Positions 26,711 to 35,461 of a DNA stretch of 64,000 nucleotides are shown here, one piece after another. This stretch comes from Gordonia terrae. Lineage in GTDB: Bacteria > Actinomycetota > Actinomycetes > Mycobacteriales > Mycobacteriaceae. The notes below the pieces were generated by a model. That model did not search any database and had not been told where the DNA came from. It saw only the letters and a list, made by a program, of their open reading frames with translations. Numbering within the stretch: position 1 is the first letter of the stretch; each line of letters begins with the position of its first letter. The stretch is from the NCBI RefSeq assembly GCF_001698225.1, contig NZ_CP016594.1:1178001-1242000 (forward strand). Direction: 5' to 3'. The position numbers and the translations under genes are program-made.

Positions 26711-26901
26711 GCAATGCGGCTTCGGCGTCGCAGTTCCTCACTGTCGCCGAGGTTGCATCGTTGATGCGCGTTTCGAAGATGACCGTCTACCGTCTCGTCC
26801 ACAACGGCGAACTGCCCGCGGTTCGGGTCGGACGCTCGTTCCGTGTGCACGCGAAAGCGGTCCACGACTATCTGGAGACGTCCTACTTCGACGCCGGCTG
26901 A
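26668..26901 (+). CDS. BldC-like small HTH DNA-binding protein (Rv0500A-like)
   Basis: A 77-aa protein with a MerR/excisionase-type winged helix: FLTVAEVASLMRVSKMTVYRLVHNGELPAVRVGRSFRVHAKAVHDYL. It matches Rv0500A in position between proC and bS22. BldC-type proteins bind DNA cooperatively as head-to-tail oligomers. ATG 26668 has GGAGG 12 bases upstream, which is long. GTG 26707 has AGGACAGG upstream and would give a 64-aa form keeping the whole domain. Confidence 0.85.
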   Translation: MAPADTPGDRTGAVSNAASASQFLTVAEVASLMRVSKMTVYRLVHNGELPAVRVGRSFRVHAKAVHDYLETSYFDAG

Positions 26902-26940
26902 TCCGGCGCGTTGGACGCCTGAACAGCAGTTTTCTCCACA

Positions 26941-26977
26941 GACCTCCGTGGCCGGCCCTGTGCCGGCCACGGGGGTC
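26941..26977 (+). terminator. strong hairpin terminator after the BldC-like gene
   Basis: A 16-bp stem (26941-26956 with 26962-26977, one G-U pair) closes a 5-base loop CCTGT. A TCTTCTGCTTC tract follows. The structure is stable, but the T-run is weak. Confidence 0.65.
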
Positions 26978-27079
26978 TTCTGCTTCGACGGTGCCGGCGG
27001 CGGCGGGTGTGAGTCGCTTCGAAGGCCCGGTTCGGTGCTGTTCGGCGACCGCGATTTCCTGATCCGGCGTGCCGACCGG

Positions 27080-27085
27080 TAGGCT
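27080..27085 (+). promoter_or_regulatory. candidate -10 (TAGGCT) for bS22
   Basis: TAGGCT in an otherwise GC-rich stretch would give a leader of about 135 bases before bS22. No clear -35 is seen. Confidence 0.3.
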
Positions 27086-27226
27086 CGGTGGTCGCGTACC
27101 TGGATGCGCCGGTGAGCCCTACGTGACACACCGCCGCTCGTCGCTTCGCTCCCGGCGCCGTTCCCGGCTGAAGTGCAGACCAGGGCCGAACAAGTACATC
27201 AGTGTCAATCGTGAGGAAGCGCCCCG

Positions 27227-27328
27227 ATGGGTTCAGTGATCAAGAAGCGCCGCAAGCGCATGTCGAAGAAGAAGCACCGCAAGCTGCTGCGTAGGACCCG
27301 GGTGCAGCGTCGCAAACTCGGCAAATAG
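27227..27328 (+). CDS. small ribosomal protein bS22 (33 aa)
   Basis: A 33-codon gene starting [18 protein letters not shown] and ending RRKLGK, with 20 Lys or Arg residues. It matches, as far as I recall, the mycobacterial bS22 protein of the 30S subunit (AURKAIP1/COX24 domain, Rv0500B position). bS22 lies near the decoding centre in mycobacterial ribosome structures. AGGAAG sits 9 bases upstream of the ATG. A textbook terminator follows 17 bases after the stop, so it ends its transcript alone. Easily missed because of its length. Confidence 0.93.
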
Positions 27329-27345
27329 GCCTTTCTTCGGCATGG

Positions 27346-27369
27346 GGACCCGCTTCGGCGGGTCCTTTT
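27346..27369 (+). terminator. rho-independent terminator after bS22
   Basis: GGACCCGC-TTCG-GCGGGTCC with a TTCG tetraloop, followed at once by TTTT. The best canonical terminator in the window. Confidence 0.92.
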
Positions 27370-27413
27370 GTCGTTCCGGGCGGTCTCGTCGGGCCGAATC
27401 GTCGGACTGCCGA

Positions 27414-27419
27414 TAGCCT
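27414..27419 (+). promoter_or_regulatory. candidate -10 (TAGCCT), leaderless promoter of the GalE-like gene
   Basis: TAGCCT is followed by exactly 6 bases and the ATG at 27426. Confidence 0.5.
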
Positions 27420-27425
27420 CGGGGT

Positions 27426-28478
27426 ATGGCCGAACCCACCTCCGCCCCGCCCCGGGTGGTCCTGGTCACCGGGGCGTCGACGTTTCTCGGTGGCTACCTC
27501 GTGGCGCGCCTTGCCGCCAACCCCGACATCGAGAAGGTGCTCGCCGTCGATTCGCGGGTGCCGCGCAAGGACCTCCTGCGCCGGATGGGACGGGCGGAGT
27601 TCCTGCGGGTCGACATCCGGCGACCCACCATCGCGAAGGCACTCGCCGCCTACGACGTGGACACCGTCGTGCATGCGGCGACCTCGATCGCCGACACCGC
27701 CCCGCATTCGGCGGCGATCAAGGAGTTCAACCTCGTCGGGGCGATGCAGGTGTGCGCCGCTTGCCAGCGCACGCCGTCGGTCAAGAGACTCGTGTTGCGC
27801 TCGACCGCGATGGTCTATGGGGCGAGCAGTCGTGACCCGTCGCACTTCGCCGAGGAGACCCGGGCGCCCCGCGAGCCGAAGCGTGGATACGGTCGAGATC
27901 TACTCGACGTCGAGGGTTATGTACGCGGACTCGGCCGTCGGCGGCAGGACATCGACATCACGATCGTCCGCCCCCAGGCGATGTTGGGTCCGCGGATCAC
28001 CACACGGATGAGTTCGTACCTCTCGCTACCGGTCGTGCCGACGGTGATCGGTTTCCAGCCGCGTCTGCAGTTCCTGCACGAGGAGGATGCGCTGGCCGCG
28101 ATGGAGCACGTGACCCTCGCGGGCAAGGTCGGCACGTTCAACATCTCCGGTGAGGGTGTGGTGACCCTCACCCAGGCGATCCGTCGTGTGGGACACGTCG
28201 AACTGCCTGTTCCGAGCAGTCTCCTGGCCCCGATCGCGGGTGTGTTCCAGGACCTGCGGTCGGCGAAGTTGAGGTCGTCGCAGACGGAATTCCTCACCTA
28301 CGGCCGGGTACTCGACACGACTCGGATGCGTACCGAACTCGGCTTCGTGCCGCGGTACACGACGCTCGAGACGCTGGACGATTTCATCCAGCGCAGCGGG
28401 GTGACGCCGGTGATCGGGTCCGATTCGTGGAGATCGCTCGAACAGCGGGTCGTCTCGGCTGCCCATCAGCTGCAGTGA
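27426..28478 (+). CDS. NAD-dependent epimerase/dehydratase family protein (Rv0501/GalE2-like)
   Basis: A 350-aa extended SDR protein. The nucleotide loop is VLVTGASTFLGGYLV, and VVHAATSIADT and LRSTAMVYGAS follow the GalE plan. The usual YxxxK catalytic pair is not evident: the expected region reads RGYGRDLLDVEGYVRG, with Arg where a Lys would be expected. The protein may bind NAD without classical epimerase activity. It corresponds in position to Rv0501, ahead of the Rv0502-like acyltransferase. Confidence 0.8.
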   Translation: MAEPTSAPPRVVLVTGASTFLGGYLVARLAANPDIEKVLAVDSRVPRKDLLRRMGRAEFLRVDIRRPTIAKALAAYDVDTVVHAATSIADTAPHSAAIKEFNLVGAMQVCAACQRTPSVKRLVLRSTAMVYGASSRDPSHFAEETRAPREPKRGYGRDLLDVEGYVRGLGRRRQDIDITIVRPQAMLGPRITTRMSSYLSLPVVPTVIGFQPRLQFLHEEDALAAMEHVTLAGKVGTFNISGEGVVTLTQAIRRVGHVELPVPSSLLAPIAGVFQDLRSAKLRSSQTEFLTYGRVLDTTRMRTELGFVPRYTTLETLDDFIQRSGVTPVIGSDSWRSLEQRVVSAAHQLQ

Positions 28479-28538
28479 AATTCCGGGTCATGATGGTGAC
28501 GAAGTCGACGTGAGCATGCGCAACGTGAGTGCAACCTC

Positions 28539-28544
28539 TAGACT
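28539..28544 (+). promoter_or_regulatory. candidate -10 (TAGACT) upstream of the acyltransferase
   Basis: TAGACT lies about 120 bases before GTG 28665, giving a leader of about 115 bases. No clear -35 element. Confidence 0.25.
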
Positions 28545-28664
28545 TGGACGTCAGACCCACATCGCGCCCACCACGAATATTCTCCGCAGCGGCTCGAGCG
28601 CAGGACATCAACGCAGATCCGGGCCCCGGCCCGGCCCGGAACCGTACCCAGGAAACAACTAGGG

Positions 28665-29837
28665 GTGAGTACTTTGGCAGGTAGCGGAGCGACAGATGCA
28701 CGTACCGCGAAAGTCATTCAGCTCTACACGTCGCCGTCGGGTCCCGACGCCCGTGGCGTCCGGGAGTCCGGCCGCCGTCGACATCCGAGCCAGCAGGTCG
28801 GGCATGACCGATCGAAAGCCGCAGCAGCGCAACGTACTTCGACGCTCGGTCATCCCAATACCGACGGCTTCGGCCGGGCGCCGGCGCGGGTGACCCCGAT
28901 CAGCGACGAGATCACACTGCCCGACGAGGCGCTGGGTGTCGAACACCGCGGTCCGTCGAAGTCGAGCCCGTTGTTCAGCCTGGGCGGCCTGCGTGGTGCG
29001 GTCGCCGACACCCTGACCTCGACCGCCGGGTTCATCCGGGAACGGATGGCGGGGGAGTACGAGGTCGACGAGTTCGGTTTCGACCCCCACTTCACCGATT
29101 CGGTGTGGTTCCCGGCCGTCCGCCAGGTCTACGAGAAGTGGTTCCGGGTCGAGGTCACCGGCATCGAGAACCTGCCGCGCGAGGGCGGGGCGCTCCTGGT
29201 CGCCAACCACGCGGGCACCATCCCGATCGACGCGGTCATCACCTCGCTGGCCGTGCGCGACAATCACCCCGAAGGCCGCTTCCTGCGGGTGCTGGCCGCC
29301 GACATGGCCTTCGACACCCCGGGGATCAGCGAGGTGGCCCGGCGGATCGGGGCGACGCTGGCATGCAACTCCGACGCCGACCGGCTCCTTCGCGCCGGCG
29401 AGCTGACCGCGGTCTGGCCCGAGGGGTACAAGGGCATCGGCAAACTGTACAAGGACCGCTACAAGCTCCAGCGTTTCGGTCGCGGCGGATTCGTGACCAC
29501 GGCGCTGCGCAATGCCGCGCCGATCATCCCGGTGTCGATCGTCGGTTCCGAGGAGATCTACCCGATGCTCGCCGACCTCAAGCCCCTCGCCAAGATCCTC
29601 GGCCTGCCGTACTTCCCGGTGACCCCGCTGTTCCCGTGGCTCGGTCCGCTGGGCATGGTGCCGTTGCCGTCGAAGTGGCACATCCATTTCGGGCGCCCCA
29701 TCGAGACCGGGTCCTACGACGAGGCGTCGGCCGACGACCCGATGGTGGTCTTCGACCTCACCGACCACGTGCGCGAAGAGATCCAGCAGACCCTCTTCCG
29801 GATGCTCAGCCGACGCGGGAGCGTCTACTTCGGCTGA
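28665..29837 (+). CDS. lysophospholipid acyltransferase family protein (PlsC-like, Rv0502-like)
   Basis: A 390-aa protein. The first 100 residues are low complexity and the acyltransferase domain fills the rest. LLVANHAGTIPID carries the catalytic His and Asp, and AVWPEGYKGIGKL corresponds to the glycerophosphate-binding FPEG block. No membrane helix stands out in the core. It probably moves an acyl chain to a glycerol or related acceptor. The GTG start has an AGGAAA sequence upstream. Confidence 0.85.
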   Translation: MSTLAGSGATDARTAKVIQLYTSPSGPDARGVRESGRRRHPSQQVGHDRSKAAAAQRTSTLGHPNTDGFGRAPARVTPISDEITLPDEALGVEHRGPSKSSPLFSLGGLRGAVADTLTSTAGFIRERMAGEYEVDEFGFDPHFTDSVWFPAVRQVYEKWFRVEVTGIENLPREGGALLVANHAGTIPIDAVITSLAVRDNHPEGRFLRVLAADMAFDTPGISEVARRIGATLACNSDADRLLRAGELTAVWPEGYKGIGKLYKDRYKLQRFGRGGFVTTALRNAAPIIPVSIVGSEEIYPMLADLKPLAKILGLPYFPVTPLFPWLGPLGMVPLPSKWHIHFGRPIETGSYDEASADDPMVVFDLTDHVREEIQQTLFRMLSRRGSVYFG

Positions 29838-29876
29838 CGGTGCCCGCACCGCTCCGTCAGCTGATAACCATGAAGC

Positions 29877-31040
29877 ATGCGTGCAGTCGTGTGCCGGAAC
29901 GGCGAACTGACGGTCGAGGAGATCCCCACCCCTGAGCCCGGTGCGGGGCAGGTGTTGCTACGGGTGCTGCGGGCCGGGATCTGCGGGTCGGATCTGCACG
30001 CCCGCGTCCACTGCGATGCCACGGCGGAGGTGTCCGCGGCGGTGGGTTACGACGCCTTCATGCGGTCCGGACAGTCGGTGGTCATGGGACACGAGTTCGC
30101 CGGCGAGGTGGTCTCCTACGGGCCCGGGTGCCGTAAGCGGTGGGCGCCCGGCACGCCTGTGGTGTCGGTGCCGATGATCCGGCACGGTTCGGAAGCGCAC
30201 CTGACCGGACTGTCGGAGTCCGCGGCCGGTGGCTACGCCCAGTTCGTGCTGGTGTCGGAGGACATGACCTTCGAGATCCCGGAGGGTCTGCCGGCCGAGC
30301 ATGCCGCCCTGACCGAACCGATGGCCGTCGCCCACCACGCGGTCCGGCGCGGCGAGGTCGGGCGCCGCGATGTCGCGGTCGTGATCGGCTGCGGGCCGAT
30401 CGGCCTCGCGGTCATCACCATGTTGAAGGCGGACGGGGTCCGGACCGTCATCGCGAGCGACCCGTCACCCGGGCGGCGGGTGCTCGCACATCGGGTGGGT
30501 GCCGACATCGTGGTCGACCCGGCCACGACCTCGCCCTTCGAGCGGTGCGCCGAGGCGGGCAAGTACATCACCCGGGCCCAGGACCTGCTCGGCGCGGCGT
30601 TCGACGCGATGCGAACCCTTCGCCGGATCCCGCTCGTGCCGTGGTCGTCGCTGTTCCGGACGGCCGATCGCCTCGGTGCGACACCGAAGGGCCCGGTCGT
30701 CTTCGAATGCGTGGGTACGCCCGGGATGATCGAGCACGTGGTGACCGAGGCGCCGTTCCGGTCACGCATCGTCGTGGTCGGGGTGTGCATGGAACCCGAC
30801 ACCTTCCGTCCGGCCATGGCGCTGAACAAAGAACACGAGTTACGGTTCGTGTTCGCATACGACCCGGCCGAGTTCTACGACACGCTGCACATGATGGCGA
30901 GCGGCAAGGTCGACGTCTCACCGCTCATCACCGCGACCGTCGGTCTCGACGGCGTCGGCGCGGCGTTCGACGCCCTCGGCGGTGCCGAGCACCACGCCAA
31001 GGTGCTCATCGATCCGATGAGCGAGGTGGCCTCGCTGTAG
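29877..31040 (+). CDS. zinc-type medium-chain alcohol dehydrogenase-like protein
   Basis: A 387-aa MDR protein. AGICGSDLH, MGHEFAGEVV and LTEPMAVAHHAV supply the catalytic zinc ligands, and VIGCGPIGLAVITML is the NAD(P) loop. The four-Cys structural-zinc lobe is absent, and a segment of about 20 residues (HCDATAEVSAAVGYDAFM) lies before the GHE motif. A second extra stretch (about 222-262) follows the cofactor domain. Substrate unknown. M. tuberculosis has a cyclopropane synthase at this place, so this gene is lineage-specific. Confidence 0.85.
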   Translation: MRAVVCRNGELTVEEIPTPEPGAGQVLLRVLRAGICGSDLHARVHCDATAEVSAAVGYDAFMRSGQSVVMGHEFAGEVVSYGPGCRKRWAPGTPVVSVPMIRHGSEAHLTGLSESAAGGYAQFVLVSEDMTFEIPEGLPAEHAALTEPMAVAHHAVRRGEVGRRDVAVVIGCGPIGLAVITMLKADGVRTVIASDPSPGRRVLAHRVGADIVVDPATTSPFERCAEAGKYITRAQDLLGAAFDAMRTLRRIPLVPWSSLFRTADRLGATPKGPVVFECVGTPGMIEHVVTEAPFRSRIVVVGVCMEPDTFRPAMALNKEHELRFVFAYDPAEFYDTLHMMASGKVDVSPLITATVGLDGVGAAFDALGGAEHHAKVLIDPMSEVASL

Positions 31041-31368
31041 GACCGGGGCGACACGGTGCGGTGATCGAATCTGGTTGTCGCAGTGGATTGTTGACTGTGC
31101 GTCGACACTCATCGACGGCGCGGCCCCCTCCGCTGGTTGAGCCGGCAACGAGCCGCTGGGCGAGTCGCCGTGTCGAAACCACCTGGCGACCCGAGGATCT
31201 CAGCTGTCACGAGCCGGTCGGCACCATACCGCAACGACCAGAGCCCGTTTCGGTCACGGCGATGTCATCTGCTGAGACCGATCAGGGTTTGTCGGTGGTC
31301 GGGTTTAGATTGGTTGGTATCAGATCACCCAGCTCGGGGCGGGTGGCGAAAATCAGGCGTCGGGGGGC
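31041..31368. other. intergenic region with an imperfect palindromic repeat
   Basis: A 328-bp gap. At 31100-31117 CGTCGA-CACTCA-TCGACG forms a perfect inverted repeat. At 31133-31182 a longer imperfect palindrome has arms beginning GGTTGAGCCGGC and ending GTGTCGAAACC, typical of dispersed repeats. A possible -10 TAGATT (31306-31311) lies upstream of the HNH gene. I see no convincing gene. Confidence 0.5.
31133..31182. repeat. imperfect palindromic dispersed-type repeat
   Basis: The arms GGTTGAGCCGGCAACGAGCC and the complement of GCGAGTCGCCGTGTCGAAACC match at most positions around a short centre. Elements of this form are common between genes in Gordonia and relatives, from memory rather than a search. 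Confidence 0.5.
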
Positions 31369-33042
31369 GTGGTGCAGGTGTGGACCGATCTACCGGGCGA
31401 GTTCGTCGCCGGGGTCGATCCTGACCACGTCGGTGAGACCGACATGGTGATGTTGATGGCCGGGTTCGATGCCACACGACGCGGAGAGTCCTACCTGGCG
31501 TGGCATCGGTATCAGACGATCGCCGTGATGGCCGACCGTCTGGTCACGACCACCGCGGACGGGTTTGTGATGGACGGTCACGCCGACTGCGCCGCCCGCA
31601 TCGCCCGCCAGGCCGCGGTGTCGCGCCGGCAAGCCGAGAACCTGATCGACGAGGCGATCGCGCTGCGCGACCGGCTCTCCGAGACCGCTGAGACATTGCG
31701 CGACGGGATTCTGTCGCAGTGGCAGATCCGGCTGATCATCTCCCGCACCTTGTTGATCCCCGCCGATGACCCGATCACCCCCGCCCTGGATGCCGAGATC
31801 GCCGCCACCCTCCGTCGTCGCAAGGGTGTGTGGGACCGGGCCCGGCTACGGGACATGGTCGACCGGCTGGTGTTCCGGCACGATCCGGATGCGGTACGCC
31901 AACGCCGCAAAGACGCGATGGACCAGCGTGGGGTGTGGACCCACGAACTATCTGACGGCACCGCAGAGTTGACCGCGGTGATGTCGGCGGAGAATGTGCG
32001 GATCTCCGCGAAAGCCATCGGCATCCTGGCCGATGCTGTCTGCACGCGGGACGGCCGCACCAAGGGGATACGTCGGTCTGATGCGATGTTCGCGCTGTTG
32101 ACCCGCACCACCTTCGAGTGCCAATGCGACGACGAACAGGAATGCACCGCGCAGATCCCGGACCCGCAGAACCTTCTCGACGCGGTCCGCGCCGAGATAG
32201 TGATCCATGTGGTCACCGACGCCGCGACGCTCGCCGGGGCGCCGGGGGTCGGGTTCCTCGACGGCCACGGCATCATCTGCGATGAGCATGTGCGTGACCT
32301 CGCCGCTCGCCCGGAATCCACTCTCACCCCGGTCACCCCGGCGCGTACCGCGCCCATCTACGTAGCCGAAACCGCCGACGATGCTCAACGGTGGACCGCC
32401 CAGCGCCCGGCACCAACCCAGAAGGATTGTGCCGACGACGGAAACGAACCCGCCGCAACGCACTCTGACGAACAGGCCGGTGACACCACAGCGTCGGTAG
32501 CCGTGGTCTATCCAGCAACCCATCCCGGTAACGGGTATCGGCCCACCACCGCGTGTGCCGATTTTGTGCGGGTCCGGGATGGCTATTGCACCGAACCGGG
32601 TTGTACCCGTTCGGCCTTCGACTGCGATCTGGACCATGTCGCCGAGTACGACCACGCTGATCCCGCCCGGGGTGGGGCGACGTCGAGTGAGAACATCAAC
32701 GCCAAATGCCGGCCCGGTCACCTACTCAGAACATATGGGGACTGGGTCGATGAGCAGTACCGCGACGAAGACGGACGCCTGGTCACCAAATACACCACCC
32801 CCGAGGGCGTCATCCTGTACGGGGATGCCGAAACACTGGAAGACACTTTCCCCAACCTGCGGCGAATCCGGTTCGAGCAAGCCGCCCAAGCACCACCCTC
32901 ACCCCGCGTGATCGCGCCCGCCGACAACCCAGAGCGCACCCACAACCGACTGGACGCCAAACTCGCCCGCCGGCGAAACGAACGCGCCCGCAACAGACGA
33001 GCCCGCGAAGAACTCGACCGCCTCGATCCACCACCCTTCTGA
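31369..33042 (+). CDS. DUF222/HNH endonuclease protein (13E12 repeat family)
   Basis: A 557-aa member of the 13E12 family. The DUF222 part spans about residues 20-330. The C-terminal HNH region has CTEPGCTRSAFDCDLDHV, EYDHADPARGG and SSENINAKCRPGHLLRTY, with Cys pairs for zinc and the catalytic His. A variable Pro/Thr-rich segment separates the two parts. These genes are multi-copy in mycobacteria and behave like a dispersed selfish family. The GTG start is chosen from length; its ribosome site is poor. Confidence 0.85.
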   Translation: MVQVWTDLPGEFVAGVDPDHVGETDMVMLMAGFDATRRGESYLAWHRYQTIAVMADRLVTTTADGFVMDGHADCAARIARQAAVSRRQAENLIDEAIALRDRLSETAETLRDGILSQWQIRLIISRTLLIPADDPITPALDAEIAATLRRRKGVWDRARLRDMVDRLVFRHDPDAVRQRRKDAMDQRGVWTHELSDGTAELTAVMSAENVRISAKAIGILADAVCTRDGRTKGIRRSDAMFALLTRTTFECQCDDEQECTAQIPDPQNLLDAVRAEIVIHVVTDAATLAGAPGVGFLDGHGIICDEHVRDLAARPESTLTPVTPARTAPIYVAETADDAQRWTAQRPAPTQKDCADDGNEPAATHSDEQAGDTTASVAVVYPATHPGNGYRPTTACADFVRVRDGYCTEPGCTRSAFDCDLDHVAEYDHADPARGGATSSENINAKCRPGHLLRTYGDWVDEQYRDEDGRLVTKYTTPEGVILYGDAETLEDTFPNLRRIRFEQAAQAPPSPRVIAPADNPERTHNRLDAKLARRRNERARNRRAREELDRLDPPPF

Positions 33043-33063
33043 CAGTGGGACGGGCGGGGACCG

Positions 33064-35430
33064 TCAGCGTCGAAGGTCCAGCGCCGCCCGGATGATCGAC
33101 TCGGTGTCGATGCCATGGAGGCGATAGACATCGTCGAGCGAACCCACCTGGCCGAACCTGCTGACACCCAGGGCGGCACCGCGAACCGCGTTGACGCCGG
33201 TCAGGAACGCGAGGGTGTGCGGGTGGCCGTCGAGGACGGTGACCATCGGTGCCGCGCGGTCGGCGGGGAAGACCTGGTCGAGGATCCACGACGGCGAGTC
33301 GGACAGGCCGCGGCGTGCCTGCATCGCCTCGAAGAGCAGCCCGGGGCTGGTGACGCACACGACGTCGGCGTCCACCCCCTGGTCGGCGAGCCGGTCCGCC
33401 GCGGCGAGGGTCTCGGTGACCACCGCACCCATCCCGACCAGGGTGACCTGCGGGGAACTCGTGCGCCGCAACAGATATGCGCCCGCGACCGCATGTCGGC
33501 GGCGTCGTTCCCGGGCGGCGGGATCCGTGGGGACGTCGGCGAGCCGCTGGTCGACCGGCCGCGTCGACAGGCGCAGGTACGACGACGTGCCGTCCGGCCG
33601 TCCGAGCCGGCCGATGCAGGACAACAGGATCCACTCCACGTCGAGCGCGAAGGCCGGTTCGTAGGTCACACATCCGGGTTGTTCGAGGCCGATCGACGGT
33701 GTCGTGATCGACTGGTGCGCACCACCTTCGGCTGCGAGCGTGACCCCCGACGGGGTGCCGACCAGGATCGACTGCCCGCCCGCGTAGATGCCGTACGACC
33801 ATGGTTCCAGGGTCCGTTCGACGAACGGGTCGTAGAGCACGCCGATCGGGAAGAGTGGTTGACCCCACCTGCTCCACGTCGCACCGAGTTCGCCGATCAG
33901 GCCGGCCAGGTTTGTCTCGGCGATCCCGAGTTCCATGTGCTGGCCGGATGGACGTTCCCGCCAGTGCATGATCGTCTCGGAGTCGTCGTCGAACCAGTTG
34001 CGCCGCTCGTCCGGCGACCACACGCCGACCTTGTTCAGCCAGCCCGCGAGATTCGTCGTGGAACTGACGTCGGGACTGACCGTGACCACGCGCGCCGACG
34101 CCTCGGGCGCAGCCCGCGACAGCGCGAGCAACGCTCGGCCCAGGGCCGCCTGCGTTGTCGATGTCCCCGTCGGGGTCTTGCTGATGTCGGTCGGCACCGC
34201 CGGGGGAGGAGTGGGTTCGACGGGGTCGCGACGCAACCTCCGCGCCACCGATTCGCACAATGCGGCGGCCTCGGTGCCATCGGCGAATCCGGACCACGGA
34301 TCGTCGACAGACGTCCCGAGGGCGGTGGCCAGCTCCCCGTACTGCTCGACCGTCAACAACGACGAGTGGTTCTGCGGGTGGCCTTCGGTCGGGAGGCCGT
34401 GCCCCTTGATGGTGTAGGCGAGGATGACCGTGGGACGGGTGTCGTCGATCTGGTCGTAGGCCGTGCGCAGGGCGTCGAGGTCGTGACCACCGAGGTTGCG
34501 GATCGCGGCGAGGAGGGTTGCGTCGTCGACGTCATCGATGACCCGGGTGACCGATTCGGCGTCGGAGCCCTTGCCCGGCAGCCGCTTTCGCACCTCATCT
34601 GCGTCACAGCGCAGGAGCCGCTGATATTCGGGGTTGGGCATGTCGAGGATGCGGCCTCGCAGTGCCGAGCCGCCCTCACGGGCGAAGAGGGTCTCGAGCA
34701 GGCGGCCGAACTTGACGGCGATGACCTGCCACCCCGCCGCGGCGAACATCGCCTCCAGCCGGCCGGCGGCGATGTTGGGGACGACCCGATCCAGGGACTG
34801 CCGGTTGAGGTCGACGATCCACACCAGCTCGCCGAGTTCGGCGACCGACGGATCGAGGATCGCCTCCCACACCGCCCCCTCGTCGAGCTCGGCATCGCCG
34901 ACGAGCGAGTACTGACGGCCGAGCACTGTTTCCGACCGGCGGTCGGCCCGGACTGCCTCGATGCCCGCGGCGTCGGCGCCCAGCCTGGTGTCGATGTAGC
35001 GGCGGGCCATCGCGCCCCAGATCGGCGCGGTGGCGCCGATGCCCACCGATCCCGTCGAATAGTCAACGGGGTCTGGATCTTTGGTGCGACTGGGGTAGGA
35101 CTGCAGGCCGCCGAACTCGCGCAGCGTCGTCAGGTACGACTCGTCGAGCAGTCCCAGCAGGTAGTTGATGCCGTGGAGTACCGGTGCGGCATGGGGTTTC
35201 ACCGACACGCGGTCGCCGGGTCGGAGTTGTTCGAACCACAACGACGTCATGATCGACACCATCGAGGCACATGACGCCTGATGGCCGCCGACCTTCATTC
35301 CGGTCGCATTGGGACGAACGAGGTTGGCGTGGTGGATCATCGAGGTCGACAACCACAGCACGCGGTCCTCGACCTTCCGCAGCGCGTCGGTTGTCGTCCG
35401 AGCGTCGCCGGTTGGGCTCGCGATCGTCAT
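33064..35430 (-). CDS. transketolase/pyruvate dehydrogenase E1-like TPP enzyme
   Basis: A 788-aa thiamine diphosphate enzyme with the fold order of transketolase and homodimeric E1. GDAELDEGAVWEAI (178-191) to DLNRQSL (N209) is the TPP-Mg motif. HGLPTEGHPQNHSSL and MELGIAETNLAGLIGELGATW supply the pyrimidine-domain Glu. A C-terminal domain of transketolase type follows. It is shorter than AceE (about 890 aa) and longer than Tkt (about 660-700 aa). No E2 or E3 gene is near. It may oxidise or transfer from a 2-oxoacid or sugar; the substrate is unknown. Confidence 0.78.
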   Translation of the reverse strand: MTIASPTGDARTTTDALRKVEDRVLWLSTSMIHHANLVRPNATGMKVGGHQASCASMVSIMTSLWFEQLRPGDRVSVKPHAAPVLHGINYLLGLLDESYLTTLREFGGLQSYPSRTKDPDPVDYSTGSVGIGATAPIWGAMARRYIDTRLGADAAGIEAVRADRRSETVLGRQYSLVGDAELDEGAVWEAILDPSVAELGELVWIVDLNRQSLDRVVPNIAAGRLEAMFAAAGWQVIAVKFGRLLETLFAREGGSALRGRILDMPNPEYQRLLRCDADEVRKRLPGKGSDAESVTRVIDDVDDATLLAAIRNLGGHDLDALRTAYDQIDDTRPTVILAYTIKGHGLPTEGHPQNHSSLLTVEQYGELATALGTSVDDPWSGFADGTEAAALCESVARRLRRDPVEPTPPPAVPTDISKTPTGTSTTQAALGRALLALSRAAPEASARVVTVSPDVSSTTNLAGWLNKVGVWSPDERRNWFDDDSETIMHWRERPSGQHMELGIAETNLAGLIGELGATWSRWGQPLFPIGVLYDPFVERTLEPWSYGIYAGGQSILVGTPSGVTLAAEGGAHQSITTPSIGLEQPGCVTYEPAFALDVEWILLSCIGRLGRPDGTSSYLRLSTRPVDQRLADVPTDPAARERRRRHAVAGAYLLRRTSSPQVTLVGMGAVVTETLAAADRLADQGVDADVVCVTSPGLLFEAMQARRGLSDSPSWILDQVFPADRAAPMVTVLDGHPHTLAFLTGVNAVRGAALGVSRFGQVGSLDDVYRLHGIDTESIIRAALDLRR

Positions 35431-35461
35431 GGTGCTCTCCCGGTGGAGTGATCGGCGGAGG

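Larger units (their letters stand above)
26902..27226. other. intergenic region between HTH gene and bS22
   Basis: A 325-bp gap. It holds a strong hairpin terminator (26941-26977), a candidate -10 TAGGCT (27080-27085) for bS22 and a copy of the dispersed GCCGGGAACG / GAGCGAAGCGA repeat on the minus strand (about 27130-27170). I see no further gene. Confidence 0.6.

Noticed and set aside
31369..33042. Insertion sequence with transposase
   Set aside because: The HNH gene belongs to the DUF222/13E12 family. There is no transposase motif, and I found no terminal inverted repeats or target duplication around it.
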